A stretch of DNA of 57,786 nucleotides from Prolixibacteraceae bacterium (GCA_019459525.1 JAIBEY010000018.1:1-57786); one strand, 5' to 3'; shown: positions 36,730 through 45,846, numbered from the stretch's first letter. Numbers and translations: made by a program. Notes: generated by a model from the sequence alone, not told the origin.

Positions 36730-37362
36730 TTATTTACGATCAATTTCCCTTAAACGATCAATTGCATTTTGCTCATAGAATAAAATATCTTTTTGTATTT
36801 CCCGGATTTTTTTCTTATCCCGGTGATAATAAAAAACATCTTCAAGTTTGTTTAGGCCTTCCCGGTTGATGCCATTAGTCGACTGGATATACCGGTACTT
36901 CATATCATTGTCCGACATCCGTGATTTTGCATTGAGCAGGCTGATGTTACCAAACAAGGAAGCCAGGAGCAAAACAGAAAGTGAAACTATTGTTACTACC
37001 ACTTTTGAGGATTTAAGATCAACCACATGGTGATGACGAACATTTGAATCCGGTTTCTGACTAATGGTTATGTGTTTGAGCTCTTCCATCCGAGACAAAA
37101 CACGCTTTTCTGATTCCCGGACTGATTCTGAAACCTGACCGATTTTTTGTTCTGTATTCTGCAAATGAAATGCGATCACCCGGATTAGATGCTCCGGCTT
37201 TATCATATCGGGTTTTGATTCCGGTTTGGGTTCTGTTATAGTTTCCGAAACGGGAGGTATTTCTTTCACGATAGCCTTTTCATCCAGTTTTTTCTCAATG
37301 GATTTGAGCAAACCTTTGATTTCCTCAAACATCACAATGACCATCGAATTGTTGTTACCCAT
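36730..37362 (-). CDS. Mobilization-region protein with coiled coil and membrane helix
   Basis: A 210-aa protein. Residues about 10-110 are charged and helical (probably coiled coil). A membrane helix lies at about 127-147 (VVVTIVSLSVLLLASLFGNI), and the last 55 residues are charged. It lies 29 bp after the relaxase gene on the same strand, a position commonly held by accessory mobilization proteins in Bacteroidota elements. No known domain was recognised. Confidence 0.6.
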   Translation of the reverse strand: MGNNNSMVIVMFEEIKGLLKSIEKKLDEKAIVKEIPPVSETITEPKPESKPDMIKPEHLIRVIAFHLQNTEQKIGQVSESVRESEKRVLSRMEELKHITISQKPDSNVRHHHVVDLKSSKVVVTIVSLSVLLLASLFGNISLLNAKSRMSDNDMKYRYIQSTNGINREGLNKLEDVFYYHRDKKKIREIQKDILFYEQNAIDRLREIDRK

Positions 37363-37391
37363 AGTTGATCTGTTTTAGTTGATTTTGCTGG

Positions 37392-38291
37392 TTATCTTCT
37401 TAAACCCTTTCTCCTTTTGATATGAGGGATATTTTCTTTCTTCTTTTTGTTTTCTTCATGGGATGATTTTCTTAAGTGGTACAAAAAATCGTTGGCTAAA
37501 CTCCCTGTAGGATTGCTTCCCGGCGGAGCCTGTCTGTGATGTGCTTCGCTGTTATTCAACTTTTGCGCATTCGCTCTTAGCTGTTGATCTATCTTGGAAT
37601 AACTAAACTGCCGGTCCACTTTTGACCCGGTAATGGAATACCCGTTCTTATCGAATATTACTCCCTGAATTTCATCTGTTTTCCCTTTAAATTTGAAAGT
37701 CACCCCTATATCCTGGCCCTTTAATACACCAATAAGCTGATGCCAGTTTTTGCAATTTGGAACCGTTGTCTTCAGTGAATTGTAAATCTCGTATTTCGTT
37801 TTATCCGGCTCGCGCAGCCGGTTTTCTTTAACCTTCTCTTTTCCGGAAGCAAAGTATAATCCGTATTCCCGTGTCAACTCTTTACAAATCTTTTCACTTC
37901 GGAAACGGTCATTCCGGTCGGAAATAGTTTTCCCGTTGTTATCAACCCGGTTAAACACCAGGTGGATATGAGGATGCTCCTTGTCGTAATGACGGGCAAC
38001 CAGGTATTGTGTATCCGAAATTCCCATTCGGTTCATATAATCCCTGGCTATTTGTACCATGAATTCATTAGAGAGCTTTTCCCTGTCCTGTGCCGAAAAA
38101 TCAAGAGATATATGCCCGACCGGTTTGGTTAACCCCGGGTTCAGCTCTGATTGGAAAATGAAGCTATCGATTATCGTATCCGTGCTTTTTAGCCGGACTT
38201 CGTTACTGTCCAGAATTTCGGTACCCTTGGCCTTGTCCAGAATGTAGTTGACCACTCCTTTGAAGCCTTGCCCTTTGACAATCTTAGCCAT
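37392..38291 (-). CDS. Relaxase/mobilization nuclease (MobB type)
   Basis: A ~299-aa relaxase. The three-His metal site is clear in HYDKEHPHIHLVFNRVDNNGK (about residues 103-123), and the N-terminus MAKIVKGQGFKGVVNYILDK is typical of Bacteroidota MobA/VirD2-like relaxases. It nicks oriT and leads single-stranded DNA to a recipient using another element's conjugation apparatus. It overlaps mobC by 8 nt. Confidence 0.9.
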   Translation of the reverse strand: MAKIVKGQGFKGVVNYILDKAKGTEILDSNEVRLKSTDTIIDSFIFQSELNPGLTKPVGHISLDFSAQDREKLSNEFMVQIARDYMNRMGISDTQYLVARHYDKEHPHIHLVFNRVDNNGKTISDRNDRFRSEKICKELTREYGLYFASGKEKVKENRLREPDKTKYEIYNSLKTTVPNCKNWHQLIGVLKGQDIGVTFKFKGKTDEIQGVIFDKNGYSITGSKVDRQFSYSKIDQQLRANAQKLNNSEAHHRQAPPGSNPTGSLANDFLYHLRKSSHEENKKKKENIPHIKRRKGLRR

Positions 38292-38637
38292 CATTGCGGA
38301 TATGATTGATCAGGTTATCGATCCGGTCGGCCAGTTGGAGGTATTCACTTCGCGCATTCCGGTAGCCCTGGGCATTGGCCTTGTGGGCAACCTGGTTCAG
38401 GTTGTTGGCCATTCCGCAAAGTTGACGAACCAGACCTTGAAATTCGGGAGTAAACCGCTGGCGGATGACACTGCGAAAGACAGATTGGCGGATACATTCG
38501 CTGACCGATAGTCCAGCCTCCTGTGATTTGGCTTTAAGGGTATAAAACTCCTTGGTATCCATTTTGACATTGACCCTGTAAATCTTTTTCTGGCCGATAG
38601 GCTTTGCCGGACGACCTGTTCTGTTTTGAGTTTTCAT
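38284..38637 (-). CDS. mobC: Relaxosome accessory protein MobC
   Basis: A 117-aa basic protein with an N-terminal ribbon-helix-helix-like segment (KKIYRVNVKMDTKEFYTLKA) and a C-terminal helical region (LVRQLCGMANNLNQVAHKAN) characteristic of MobC. It assists the relaxase at oriT. It is the first gene of the three-gene mobilization operon; oriT-like structures lie just upstream. Confidence 0.88.
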   Translation of the reverse strand: MKTQNRTGRPAKPIGQKKIYRVNVKMDTKEFYTLKAKSQEAGLSVSECIRQSVFRSVIRQRFTPEFQGLVRQLCGMANNLNQVAHKANAQGYRNARSEYLQLADRIDNLINHIRNDG

Positions 38638-38688
38638 TTTCTGTTATTCTGAACATTTTCCTAATAGACCAGCGGGATGAAACAAAAA

Positions 38689-38707
38689 GTTTTGGTGTGA
38701 CCAAAAC
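38689..38707. promoter_or_regulatory. Candidate oriT inverted repeat
   Basis: GTTTTGGT-gtg-ACCAAAAC is a perfect 8-bp inverted repeat 52 bp upstream of mobC. Relaxases usually nick close to such repeats beside the mob genes. The nic site itself cannot be read from one sequence. Confidence 0.4.
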
Positions 38708-38888
38708 ATAAACTTGCTCTCCACACCTTTTCACCAGCTGTTCTTTAAAATTAGGCTAACGTTCTGAATTATAAAAGCATGAAAATAAACCAAATCGAAC
38801 CAGATTGAATTATTTGAGGCAAATGGACGTCATATTTCCGAAGAAAAAGAAAAAACGGTCAAAAAAATAAAAAGAAGGCAAGTCAAAA

Positions 38889-39012
38889 AGCCGGGACAGT
38901 CGAAAATGCCAGACTGTTCCGCCAACCGGATCACAGTGTGATTTAACCTCAACAAAAAACTGAAGGCGGAACACTTGCCCAGGTCTTGCATTTTCAGGGA
39001 AACAGACCGGCT
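38889..39012. other. Nested long-range stem structure in the mobilization region
   Basis: Four collinear pairs enclose each other: AGCCGG/CCGGCT, GAAAATGC/GCATTTTC, AGAC/GTCT and TGTTCCGCC/GGCGGAACA, with an unpaired centre of about 40 nt. Such nesting is unlikely by chance. It could be a single-strand origin, a second part of oriT or a structured RNA. Confidence 0.55.
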
Positions 39013-39435
39013 AAATTTGCCTCGCTTTTTGGATTTTGACCAAATGACAACTTATAAAAAACGATAGGTGTGTGCAGGCATAAGACAAGTGTGGTTCCTG
39101 TACCGGAATGGCGCGATAGGGTGGAATGAAATGAAGCTTGTTCCCGGCTTCGTCTTGGGGATTGCAGGTTTGGGAAAGCCGGGGAAAGCGAAATGGAATT
39201 CGGGTGGAAATCGCAAAATGGAGGAAAGGGGCCACTTTTGTCGTGGGTAACCGAGGCTGATGGCAGACAATGAACAGAATGAAACGTAAGGTGGCGGAAC
39301 GAAGTGCAGCCCTGAAGTGAAATGGCGTGAAGCGGAAGCCATTGGCCGCAGGTGGGGGGAATGAGCCCACTTAAATCTTGATCATCTATGGCTTTGTATC
39401 AGGAATCTGTAAAAGGGAACAGGGTACATACAGAC
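39013..39435. other. G-rich non-coding stretch
   Basis: About 420 bp with strong purine bias on + (many GGxxA and GGGG runs), unlike the AT-rich surroundings. Long open frames on the - strand here encode Pro/Phe/Ser-rich low-complexity sequence and are judged artefacts of the bias. It probably belongs to the mobilizable element. Confidence 0.4.
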
Positions 39436-39516
39436 AAAAGACGTTCGAATATTTGTTGTATATATCAAAAAGTCGTTTGATAAAATGTATATTTGCATAG
39501 AAAAGACGTTCGAATA
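39436..39516. repeat. Three spaced direct repeats (AAAAGACGTTCGAATA type)
   Basis: Exact 16-bp copies at 39436 and 39501 and a degenerate copy at 39467 (AAAAAGTCGTTTGATA), about 31-34 bp apart (three helical turns). They overlap the promoter of the ATPase gene and could be an operator or iterons. Confidence 0.6.
39488..39495 (+). promoter_or_regulatory. Bacteroidetes -7 promoter box TATATTTG
   Basis: TATATTTG matches the Bacteroidetes consensus TAnnTTTG and lies 44 bp before the ATPase start. It is placed between two copies of the direct repeat, so binding there should affect transcription. Confidence 0.5.
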
Positions 39517-39538
39517 AATGTATTAAAACCATTTTGGT

Positions 39539-40840
39539 ATGGAAAGAATTGCAATGAAGGAACTGGTATCCTGGAAAAATAAGCCGGGACGAAAACCCCT
39601 GATTATACGTGGAGCCCGTCAGGTTGGCAAGACCTGGCTGATGAAAGAGTTTGGCAAAAATGAATATAGCCAGACGGTCTATGTAAATTTCGAGAGTTCG
39701 AAGCTCCTGAAAACATTGTTTGTCGATAATTTCGATATTAACCGGATTATAACCGCATTACAGATTGAAACCGGGATCCAGGTTAATCCGGAGAATACAC
39801 TAATTATTTTAGATGAAATACAGGAAGCTGAAGGGGCAATAACTTCATTGAAATACTTTTGCGAGAATGCTCCGCAATATCATATTATTGCAGCAGGCTC
39901 CCTGCTTGGGGTGGCTATGCACAAACACACCTCTTTCCCTGTCGGGAAAGTTGAATTTCTTGATCTTTATCCGCTCAATTATACCGAATTTCTGTTGGCG
40001 CTGGATCAACAACCCTTGCTTGATCTTTTGAAAAGCAAAGATTGGACACTCATTAAAAGCTTCAAGGAGAAATACATTCAAATCTTACGTCAATATTACT
40101 ACATCGGAGGTATGCCGGAAGTTGTACTATCATATCGGACACAAAACGATTTTAAGGAGGTTCGTGTCATTCAGAAACGAATACTTACAGCTTACGAACA
40201 TGATTTTTCAAAACACGCTCCAAGTGATATCGTTCCTCGCATTAGGATGCTTTGGAACTCTATTCCATCGCAGCTGGCAAAAGAGAATAAAAAATTCATT
40301 TATGGAGCCGTGAAGCCTGGCTCCCGGGCAAAAGACTATGAGTTGGCATTATCCTGGCTTATCGATTGCGGTTTGGTTCACAAAGTTTGTCGGGTATCAA
40401 AACCCGGAATTCCATTGAAAGCCTATGAGGACTATAATGCATTTAAGTTATTTATCGCTGATGTAGGCTTAATGGGTGCAATGGGAGATATTGACGTTCG
40501 GACTTTGCTTGAAGGAAATATGATATTTGAAGAATTTAAAGGGGCTTTGACCGAACAATACGTTTTGCAACAATTAACTACGATACGCGATTTGGTGATT
40601 TATTATTGGTCGGCAGAGCGGTCAATCGCTGAAATCGATTTTTTGATACAGTATTCGGGTGAAGTAATTCCTATCGAAGTAAAAGCGGAAGAGAATCTGC
40701 AGGCAAAAAGCCTGAAAGCATTTTGTCAAAAATATTCACCACAAACGGCAATCAGAACTTCCATGTCAGATTTCAGAAAAGAGGATTGGTTGACAAACCT
40801 TCCTTTGTATGCAATAGGTGAATTAACAGAATTATTATAG
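39539..40840 (+). CDS. AAA-family ATPase with DUF4143 domain
   Basis: A 433-aa protein. N-terminal AAA_14 domain with Walker A GARQVGKT (about 20-27) and Walker B LIILDEIQE (about 87-95). The C-terminal DUF4143 part ends in a nuclease-like fold (YWSAERSIAEIDFLI...PIEVKAEENL, with the D...ExK arrangement of PD-(D/E)XK proteins). These proteins are common in accessory DNA of Bacteroidota; the function is unresolved. Confidence 0.85.
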   Translation: MERIAMKELVSWKNKPGRKPLIIRGARQVGKTWLMKEFGKNEYSQTVYVNFESSKLLKTLFVDNFDINRIITALQIETGIQVNPENTLIILDEIQEAEGAITSLKYFCENAPQYHIIAAGSLLGVAMHKHTSFPVGKVEFLDLYPLNYTEFLLALDQQPLLDLLKSKDWTLIKSFKEKYIQILRQYYYIGGMPEVVLSYRTQNDFKEVRVIQKRILTAYEHDFSKHAPSDIVPRIRMLWNSIPSQLAKENKKFIYGAVKPGSRAKDYELALSWLIDCGLVHKVCRVSKPGIPLKAYEDYNAFKLFIADVGLMGAMGDIDVRTLLEGNMIFEEFKGALTEQYVLQQLTTIRDLVIYYWSAERSIAEIDFLIQYSGEVIPIEVKAEENLQAKSLKAFCQKYSPQTAIRTSMSDFRKEDWLTNLPLYAIGELTELL

Positions 40841-40927
40841 TCGTTACAGTAAATTGTTTGAAAGGAAGAAAGACCCAAAACTTGAATAAACGAATTGAAA
40901 ATATTAAGAAAGTCGAAAAAAGAAACT

Positions 40928-41338
40928 CTATTTTTCTTTAATAAGTTTTTCGAGCCGGTCCATCATCTGGTCCTTTTCTTTCAACATACGCTCATAGAGG
41001 GCAATTTTTTCTTCGTGAAGTTTTATTATTTGTGCTATAGGATTAACATCTGAGTTGCAATTTATTGCAATTGCTCCATTATCAAAGTTATCAAATGTAT
41101 TGGAGATAATATTAATAGCTTGCTCGTCGTCAAAATTCTGAAAAGCTTCCACCGGGACTTTCATGGCACTGGAAATCTGTTTCAGAAGAGGTAGTTCAAT
41201 GGTTTCCTTTTGTTCCAGCAAGGAGATTTTCTGTTGGTTCCATCCTTCACCGAGTTCATAGGCAAGGGCATCCTGTTTAATACCCAGCATCTCACGAAAC
41301 CTTTTCACATTGCGACCTTCGTGTACTTTAGTTTCCAT
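40928..41338 (-). CDS. XRE-family helix-turn-helix regulator
   Basis: A 136-aa protein with an N-terminal HTH (about 10-65: VKRFREMLGIKQDALAYELG then WNQQKISLLEQ) and a C-terminal coiled coil (about 103-136, rich in Glu/Lys). It is convergent with the ATPase gene. It is probably a repressor belonging to the mobile element. Confidence 0.8.
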   Translation of the reverse strand: METKVHEGRNVKRFREMLGIKQDALAYELGEGWNQQKISLLEQKETIELPLLKQISSAMKVPVEAFQNFDDEQAINIISNTFDNFDNGAIAINCNSDVNPIAQIIKLHEEKIALYERMLKEKDQMMDRLEKLIKEK

Positions 41339-41598
41339 AATTCCGATTTATTTTCAATCCATTCAAAGATAAAACAAATTTGATTAAAAAAGTAAAAGAC
41401 CAAAGTTAACAAAAGACATTCGGTAAAATACAGGAATAAAAAATATTTCTAAGTCCACGGATTGCCTGTATCAGTAAGGAATTGGGAAAAGTCAGATTTT
41501 GCTTAAGCTGTAATTTACATGCCTGCCAATGATATTTTACCGTCGGGCAAAATTGAATACGTTATCCATAGGTTGGAAATTTGTGTTGTACCCCTAAA

Positions 41599-43224
41599 AT
41601 GCAACACATGAAAACACCGATAAAACCTAATTTCTCTATTCCAGGACATGACCAGTTGACGAATAAGCTCAGACAGTTGGCCTGCGAATTTCCACTTTCC
41701 TATATCTTCTATCATCCGACTATTGCAAAGGAGGCTGCTCACATCGTTATTATTGCGAAAGATTCGCGCGATGTTGAACCCATCGAATTACGAAAATGGA
41801 TTCGCAACAACAGAGATGAGAACCCGATCTGGTTTCATATTTCCTGTCAATCGAAAATAAAAGCTGAACTTCGCGCAGGGAATCCGTTCTTTGGATGGTA
41901 CTGCCAAAAGTCAGCCATTATCTATCAAAATCCATCGGCGAAAAGTCGTTCAGATACAGACTGGCCTTCTTTCAAAAAGAGGTTCAAAAGATATGCTTTG
42001 GCCTACCATCACGATCGGGATAACCTCCTAGCGGCAGTCAACCGGTTTCAGGAGTTGGATTCCCTCACCGGACTGTTTGTTTCCTACCTCTCTGTTTTTG
42101 AATACACCATTCAATACCTTGAAATGCTCTATGCCGGAAGATGCTTTGAGCCAGAGAACCTGCACCAGCGAATTAAAAAGCTGATCTTCTACATCCCTGA
42201 AATTGAAAGCTTATTTGTTCAAAAAAATGGGAATGAATATTACCTGATCTTCGAACTGGAGAAAGCCAATGATTTTGCGGAAGATGGAGACGAAATAAGG
42301 CTCAATGATAAACTCATGGACAGTTTTTCCCAGGCAGAAGAAAAGCTTCATAAAATGGTTCTTTCCCGCCTTTCCGAACTAAAGGCATCGATAAAGTCCG
42401 GCCTTCTTAAACAGCCATTCTTTGATCACGTAGAAAAGACGACAGAAGAAGATGACAAGTTGAAAGAAATAGCCGCACAAATAGTAAAAATACACCCGGT
42501 TGAAGAAATCTATTTATTCCATCAAGTTCAAACCAGTCAGCAAACCACCTACTTTCTTCTTCTCATTGGAGAAAGTGTTGGCACCGAAACTTTGAACCGG
42601 ATTCAACAGTCCGTGAATTCCAGATTTGAAGGAAAATATTCAGTTGTTTTAATTGGGCACAGCCGATCCTGGATACAAACCAATTTGTTTTACCAGCAGT
42701 CGTTCTTTCGTAAAATAATGAAACCGGAGAACCTCAGGTTTCAATCCCATCCCAACCATCCTTCCATTCATTGGGAAGACAATAATGCACCTGATTACCC
42801 AGACCTGGAATATTTAAACCGTTCGGCAATAAAACTCTCAGCACAGTATTTTGTATTACGGAATCATTCGGAGAAAGACAATACAGAAGGAATCTTCGAT
42901 TTGTTTGGCAAATGCGTAATGAGAATATTCCGGACACTGGTTTACTCAAAGCTGAGCTACCTGCCGCACTATTTATCAGCCTATAACCTTTGGAAACTAT
43001 GTGTGTATGCAGAACCTAAATTAGAAAAGCTCGAATATCTGTTTGAAAAGCTAAACGGAGTCAACTTTTTCAAAGACGTGGACCACCACACCCGGTTTCA
43101 TCACGATGTCTCTCGATTGACCGAAAAGAAGCTGATGATAGCTGATGAAATCTTAAACACACTGTTGAAGGAGTTAAACATTGCTTTCAACCGCATAAAG
43201 GAAGCGAATGATGAAGAAGAGTGA
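41599..43224 (+). CDS. Unrecognised ~540-aa protein, possible nucleotidyltransferase/HEPN-like layout
   Basis: No family was recognised with confidence. Two segments look alike: SYIFYHPTIAKEAAHIVIIA near the N-terminus and EIYLFHQVQTSQQTTYFLLLIG near residue 300, each followed by a charged helix and a strand, as in nucleotidyltransferase-like folds. Each is followed by a long helical part (about 125-230 and 405-540) that could be HEPN-like. The ATG start at 41599 is used; an ATG 9 bp later is also possible. Its place beside mob, ATPase and XRE genes suggests element cargo. Confidence 0.5.
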   Translation: MQHMKTPIKPNFSIPGHDQLTNKLRQLACEFPLSYIFYHPTIAKEAAHIVIIAKDSRDVEPIELRKWIRNNRDENPIWFHISCQSKIKAELRAGNPFFGWYCQKSAIIYQNPSAKSRSDTDWPSFKKRFKRYALAYHHDRDNLLAAVNRFQELDSLTGLFVSYLSVFEYTIQYLEMLYAGRCFEPENLHQRIKKLIFYIPEIESLFVQKNGNEYYLIFELEKANDFAEDGDEIRLNDKLMDSFSQAEEKLHKMVLSRLSELKASIKSGLLKQPFFDHVEKTTEEDDKLKEIAAQIVKIHPVEEIYLFHQVQTSQQTTYFLLLIGESVGTETLNRIQQSVNSRFEGKYSVVLIGHSRSWIQTNLFYQQSFFRKIMKPENLRFQSHPNHPSIHWEDNNAPDYPDLEYLNRSAIKLSAQYFVLRNHSEKDNTEGIFDLFGKCVMRIFRTLVYSKLSYLPHYLSAYNLWKLCVYAEPKLEKLEYLFEKLNGVNFFKDVDHHTRFHHDVSRLTEKKLMIADEILNTLLKELNIAFNRIKEANDEEE

Positions 43225-43532
43225 AATTTAAGTTTACCTGATAATATCATCAGCCTCTAATCAGGGTTATTGGACCGGACTGTGAAGTTATTTTCAATAC
43301 TTCAAGAAGCGATGGATTCATAGTAATGCATTCACTGACACTAATAACTCCAAGTTATCGTATTAACGCTCCCCTCAAGTTGAATCCCCAACTTATCCTT
43401 CAGACTTGGGAAAAGTCAATTCCTGTCAGCCTTTTATATCATAAACAGTTGCGAACTGGTCAAATGTTGGATTTTTTAGATCAAATTTTCCCAAATGTCA
43501 TTGCGGGTAATTAGCTGGACAAATCACTACTA
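43225..43532. other. Non-coding spacer
   Basis: About 300 bp. An open frame of 62 codons at 43326-43514 starts with an ATG but shows no recognisable protein features and is not called. The stretch leads into the decayed integrase copy. Confidence 0.4.
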
Positions 43533-43945
43533 GCATGTGTTGTATAACAATAAAAATTACAAAGAGATACTACATAACTTTGATCAAGTTGAAATTGAAC
43601 GAAATAAAAACAACCAGCGGCACACTGCACCTGCTGAAATACAGTAAGAAATTGTTCACTAGCTGAGATGATCAGCGGAATTCGGTCTGAACTTTAGACG
43701 GAACATGAGGATCGTGATCCTTAATTTGCCAGCAAGATTGTTTTCAGAGGAAATGCCCGTAAATACTAGATATTAAAAGTTCCATATTAAGCCAGCCTTA
43801 AACCCAAACTAATGGACATCAAAGGTGCTCACTGGAACAAAACACAAAAAGCTTTTTTGTGCTGAGGCATGTTAATGTAAAAATCAAAGTAGAAGCATTG
43901 TGGGTGCTAATGAAATTTTTCCGCCTGAATATTAGAACCTGAAGA
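43533..43945 (+). pseudogene. Decayed duplicate of the integrase N-terminal region
   Basis: About 410 bp align collinearly with 44191-44605 inside the integrase gene. Matching blocks include GCGGCACACTG versus GCGGCGCACTG, AAGAAATTGTTCAC, ACATCAAAGGTG, TGAGGCATGTTAATG and GAAATTTTTCCGCC. Frameshifts and stops prevent translation. It ends about 115 bp before the intact gene. It is a remnant of an earlier integrase copy, from tandem duplication or from replacement by a related gene. Confidence 0.8.
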
Positions 43946-44062
43946 CCTCAAATAGAACGCGCATTTACGCAGGTTTAGCGGGTTGCCGAGCGGATTTCTA
44001 TAAAATTAATACGACTAGTCGGGATTATATCTGCATTATATTGACCTAATTATGAACAGCTT

Positions 44063-45799
44063 ATGATACAAGTTCGAAAAATATATCATCGTGAAAATTA
44101 TCAGATTGGTTTGTTTTTTGATTTCGACGAGAATTTAATGAACAAGGCCAAAAGTATTGGAGCGCGTTGGAGCCAGACCTACAAATGCTGGTATGTGCTG
44201 TACAACAAAGAAAATTATAACCTGATTCTGCGTAACTTTGGTGATGTTGAAATTGTAAAAGACGAAAACAACGAGCGGCGCACTGAACCTGCTGTCATAC
44301 GGCAAGAAATTGTTCACATAGCTGAGTCGATCAGCGAAATTCGGTTTGACATTCAGGCCGAACATAAGGAGGCAACTCCTGAAATTGCCAGCAAAATTGT
44401 TTTCTCGGGAAATGCAGGAAAATACTGGATTTTAAAAGTCCCGTTTCAGGCAAGTTTAACGCCTAAATTGATGGACATCAAAGGTGTTTTCTGGAACAAA
44501 CAGCAAAAAGCTTTTTTTGTACTGAGGCATGTTAATGTAAAAATCAGAGTTGAGGCGTTGTTGGGAATCGGCGAAATTTTTCCGCCGGAATATTTCAACC
44601 TTGAAACTGTTGTTTCTGACCCAAATACCTTTATGGAATTGAATGTCTACGGGCCCGACAAGAAGTGGATGATCCTGTCGTGTCCGCCAATACCATACCT
44701 GATTGAGCAAATTAAACGGTGGGAAGGAAGCCGATACAGCAACGCCAATAAAGCATATTTGCTGAATGCTACTCCTGCAATGCTCGAAAACCTTCAACAA
44801 TTGTCAGTAGAACTCAATATTCCGATTCGGAACAACATACCGGCCCGATACCTGAGCAGGAAGAAACGGGTCAACAAAAAGGCATCCCAATTTCAGGATT
44901 TAAAGGAAAAGATGCTGGAACAGGTTCCACCCCATGCCCGGATTTATACGCTTGCATTGCTCGATTACCTGATGGCGCAGAATTACAGCGCCAATACCCT
45001 CAGCAGCTATACGAAGTGGTTCAATGTTTTTATGCGGGTACATCATTATCAAAACCCGGATACTTTAACTGAAATGCAGGTAGTTAAATATCTGTCGTGG
45101 ATGACCGAAAAAGGACTTTCGCCATCGAGCCTGAATATGGTTGTTAATGCGCTTCTGTATTATTTCAGAACGGTATTGAAAAAGGACAGTTTCGAAATCA
45201 AGTTGCCCCGGCCACGCAGGGAACACCATCTGCCCACCGTACTGACGATGGAAGAGTGTTTCAGGATATTTGGTTTTGTTGATAATCCGAAGCACAAATT
45301 ATTGCTGTTGATTGGCTATGGCGCGGGTTTGCGGCGGAGTGAAATTTCGACACTGAAATGGCAGGACATTTTATTTGACGAGCATAAAATTCATATCAAA
45401 CAAAGCAAAGGAAATAAGGATCGTATTGTGATGCTGCCCAATTCGATTGTGGCCATTTTGCAGAATTACCGAGCGATTTACCCGAGTGACGAATGGGTTT
45501 TCGCCGGGCAATACAAAGGCGAGGCTATTAGTGCGAGTACAGTTCAGGTGGTAATGCGACAAGCTGTTGCGAAAGCCGGGCTCGAAAAGAAAGCGACGGT
45601 TCATACCCTGCGACATAGCTTTGCCACTCATTTGCTTGAAAGTGGAACCGATATACGATACATACAGCAATTGCTGGGGCACGCGAATGTTAACACAACG
45701 ATGATTTATACGCATATTACGCCCAAGGCTGCGAAAAACATTATCAGTCCGTTAGACAGGATGATATACGGCGCAGATGAACAAAAGAAATTGAAGTAA
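44063..45799 (+). CDS. Tyrosine recombinase, IntI/Xer-like, with three-repeat N-terminal extension
   Basis: A 578-aa integrase. Residues about 285-370 are a SAM-like core-binding domain (YLMAQNYSANTLSSYTKWF). The catalytic domain has R424 (GAGLRRSE), lysine in KQSKGNKDR, H514 and R517 (HTLRHSFATHLLESGTDIR), H540 (LLGH) and nucleophile Y549 (TTMIYTH). This core is close to IntI and Xer, but the extra IntI segment between KDR and HTLRH is missing. The first ~270 residues contain three related units (IGARWSQTYKCWYVL; IKGVFWNKQQKAFFVL; KRWEGSRYSNANKAYLL), reminiscent of HARP-like modules. It lies 60 bp before the cassette array and is read in the same direction. Confidence 0.9.
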   Translation: MIQVRKIYHRENYQIGLFFDFDENLMNKAKSIGARWSQTYKCWYVLYNKENYNLILRNFGDVEIVKDENNERRTEPAVIRQEIVHIAESISEIRFDIQAEHKEATPEIASKIVFSGNAGKYWILKVPFQASLTPKLMDIKGVFWNKQQKAFFVLRHVNVKIRVEALLGIGEIFPPEYFNLETVVSDPNTFMELNVYGPDKKWMILSCPPIPYLIEQIKRWEGSRYSNANKAYLLNATPAMLENLQQLSVELNIPIRNNIPARYLSRKKRVNKKASQFQDLKEKMLEQVPPHARIYTLALLDYLMAQNYSANTLSSYTKWFNVFMRVHHYQNPDTLTEMQVVKYLSWMTEKGLSPSSLNMVVNALLYYFRTVLKKDSFEIKLPRPRREHHLPTVLTMEECFRIFGFVDNPKHKLLLLIGYGAGLRRSEISTLKWQDILFDEHKIHIKQSKGNKDRIVMLPNSIVAILQNYRAIYPSDEWVFAGQYKGEAISASTVQVVMRQAVAKAGLEKKATVHTLRHSFATHLLESGTDIRYIQQLLGHANVNTTMIYTHITPKAAKNIISPLDRMIYGADEQKKLK

Positions 45800-45837
45800 A
45801 ATATGCTCAATACGAATATTAATCGAAAAAAGTACCA

Positions 45838-45845
45838 TATATTTG
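45838..45845 (+). promoter_or_regulatory. Candidate cassette promoter (Pc-like) -7 box
   Basis: TATATTTG, a perfect Bacteroidetes -7 box, lies between the integrase stop and the first cassette junction. Transcription would start near 45852, just before the recombination point, and run into the array. No clear -33 TTTG was seen at the usual distance. Confidence 0.5.
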
Positions 45846-45846
45846 G

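Noticed and set aside
39011-39370. 119-codon minus-strand open frame
   Set aside because: It is low-complexity (Phe, Pro, Ser, His) and results from the purine-rich composition of the + strand; a second long frame overlaps it on the same strand.
43326-43514. 62-codon open frame before the decayed integrase copy
   Set aside because: It has no recognisable features and lies in a decaying region; length is compatible with chance.
44010-44020. TAATACGACT motif before the integrase, like the beginning of a T7 promoter
   Set aside because: The match stops after ten bases (AGTCGGG follows in place of CACTATAG), and a T7-type promoter is not expected here.
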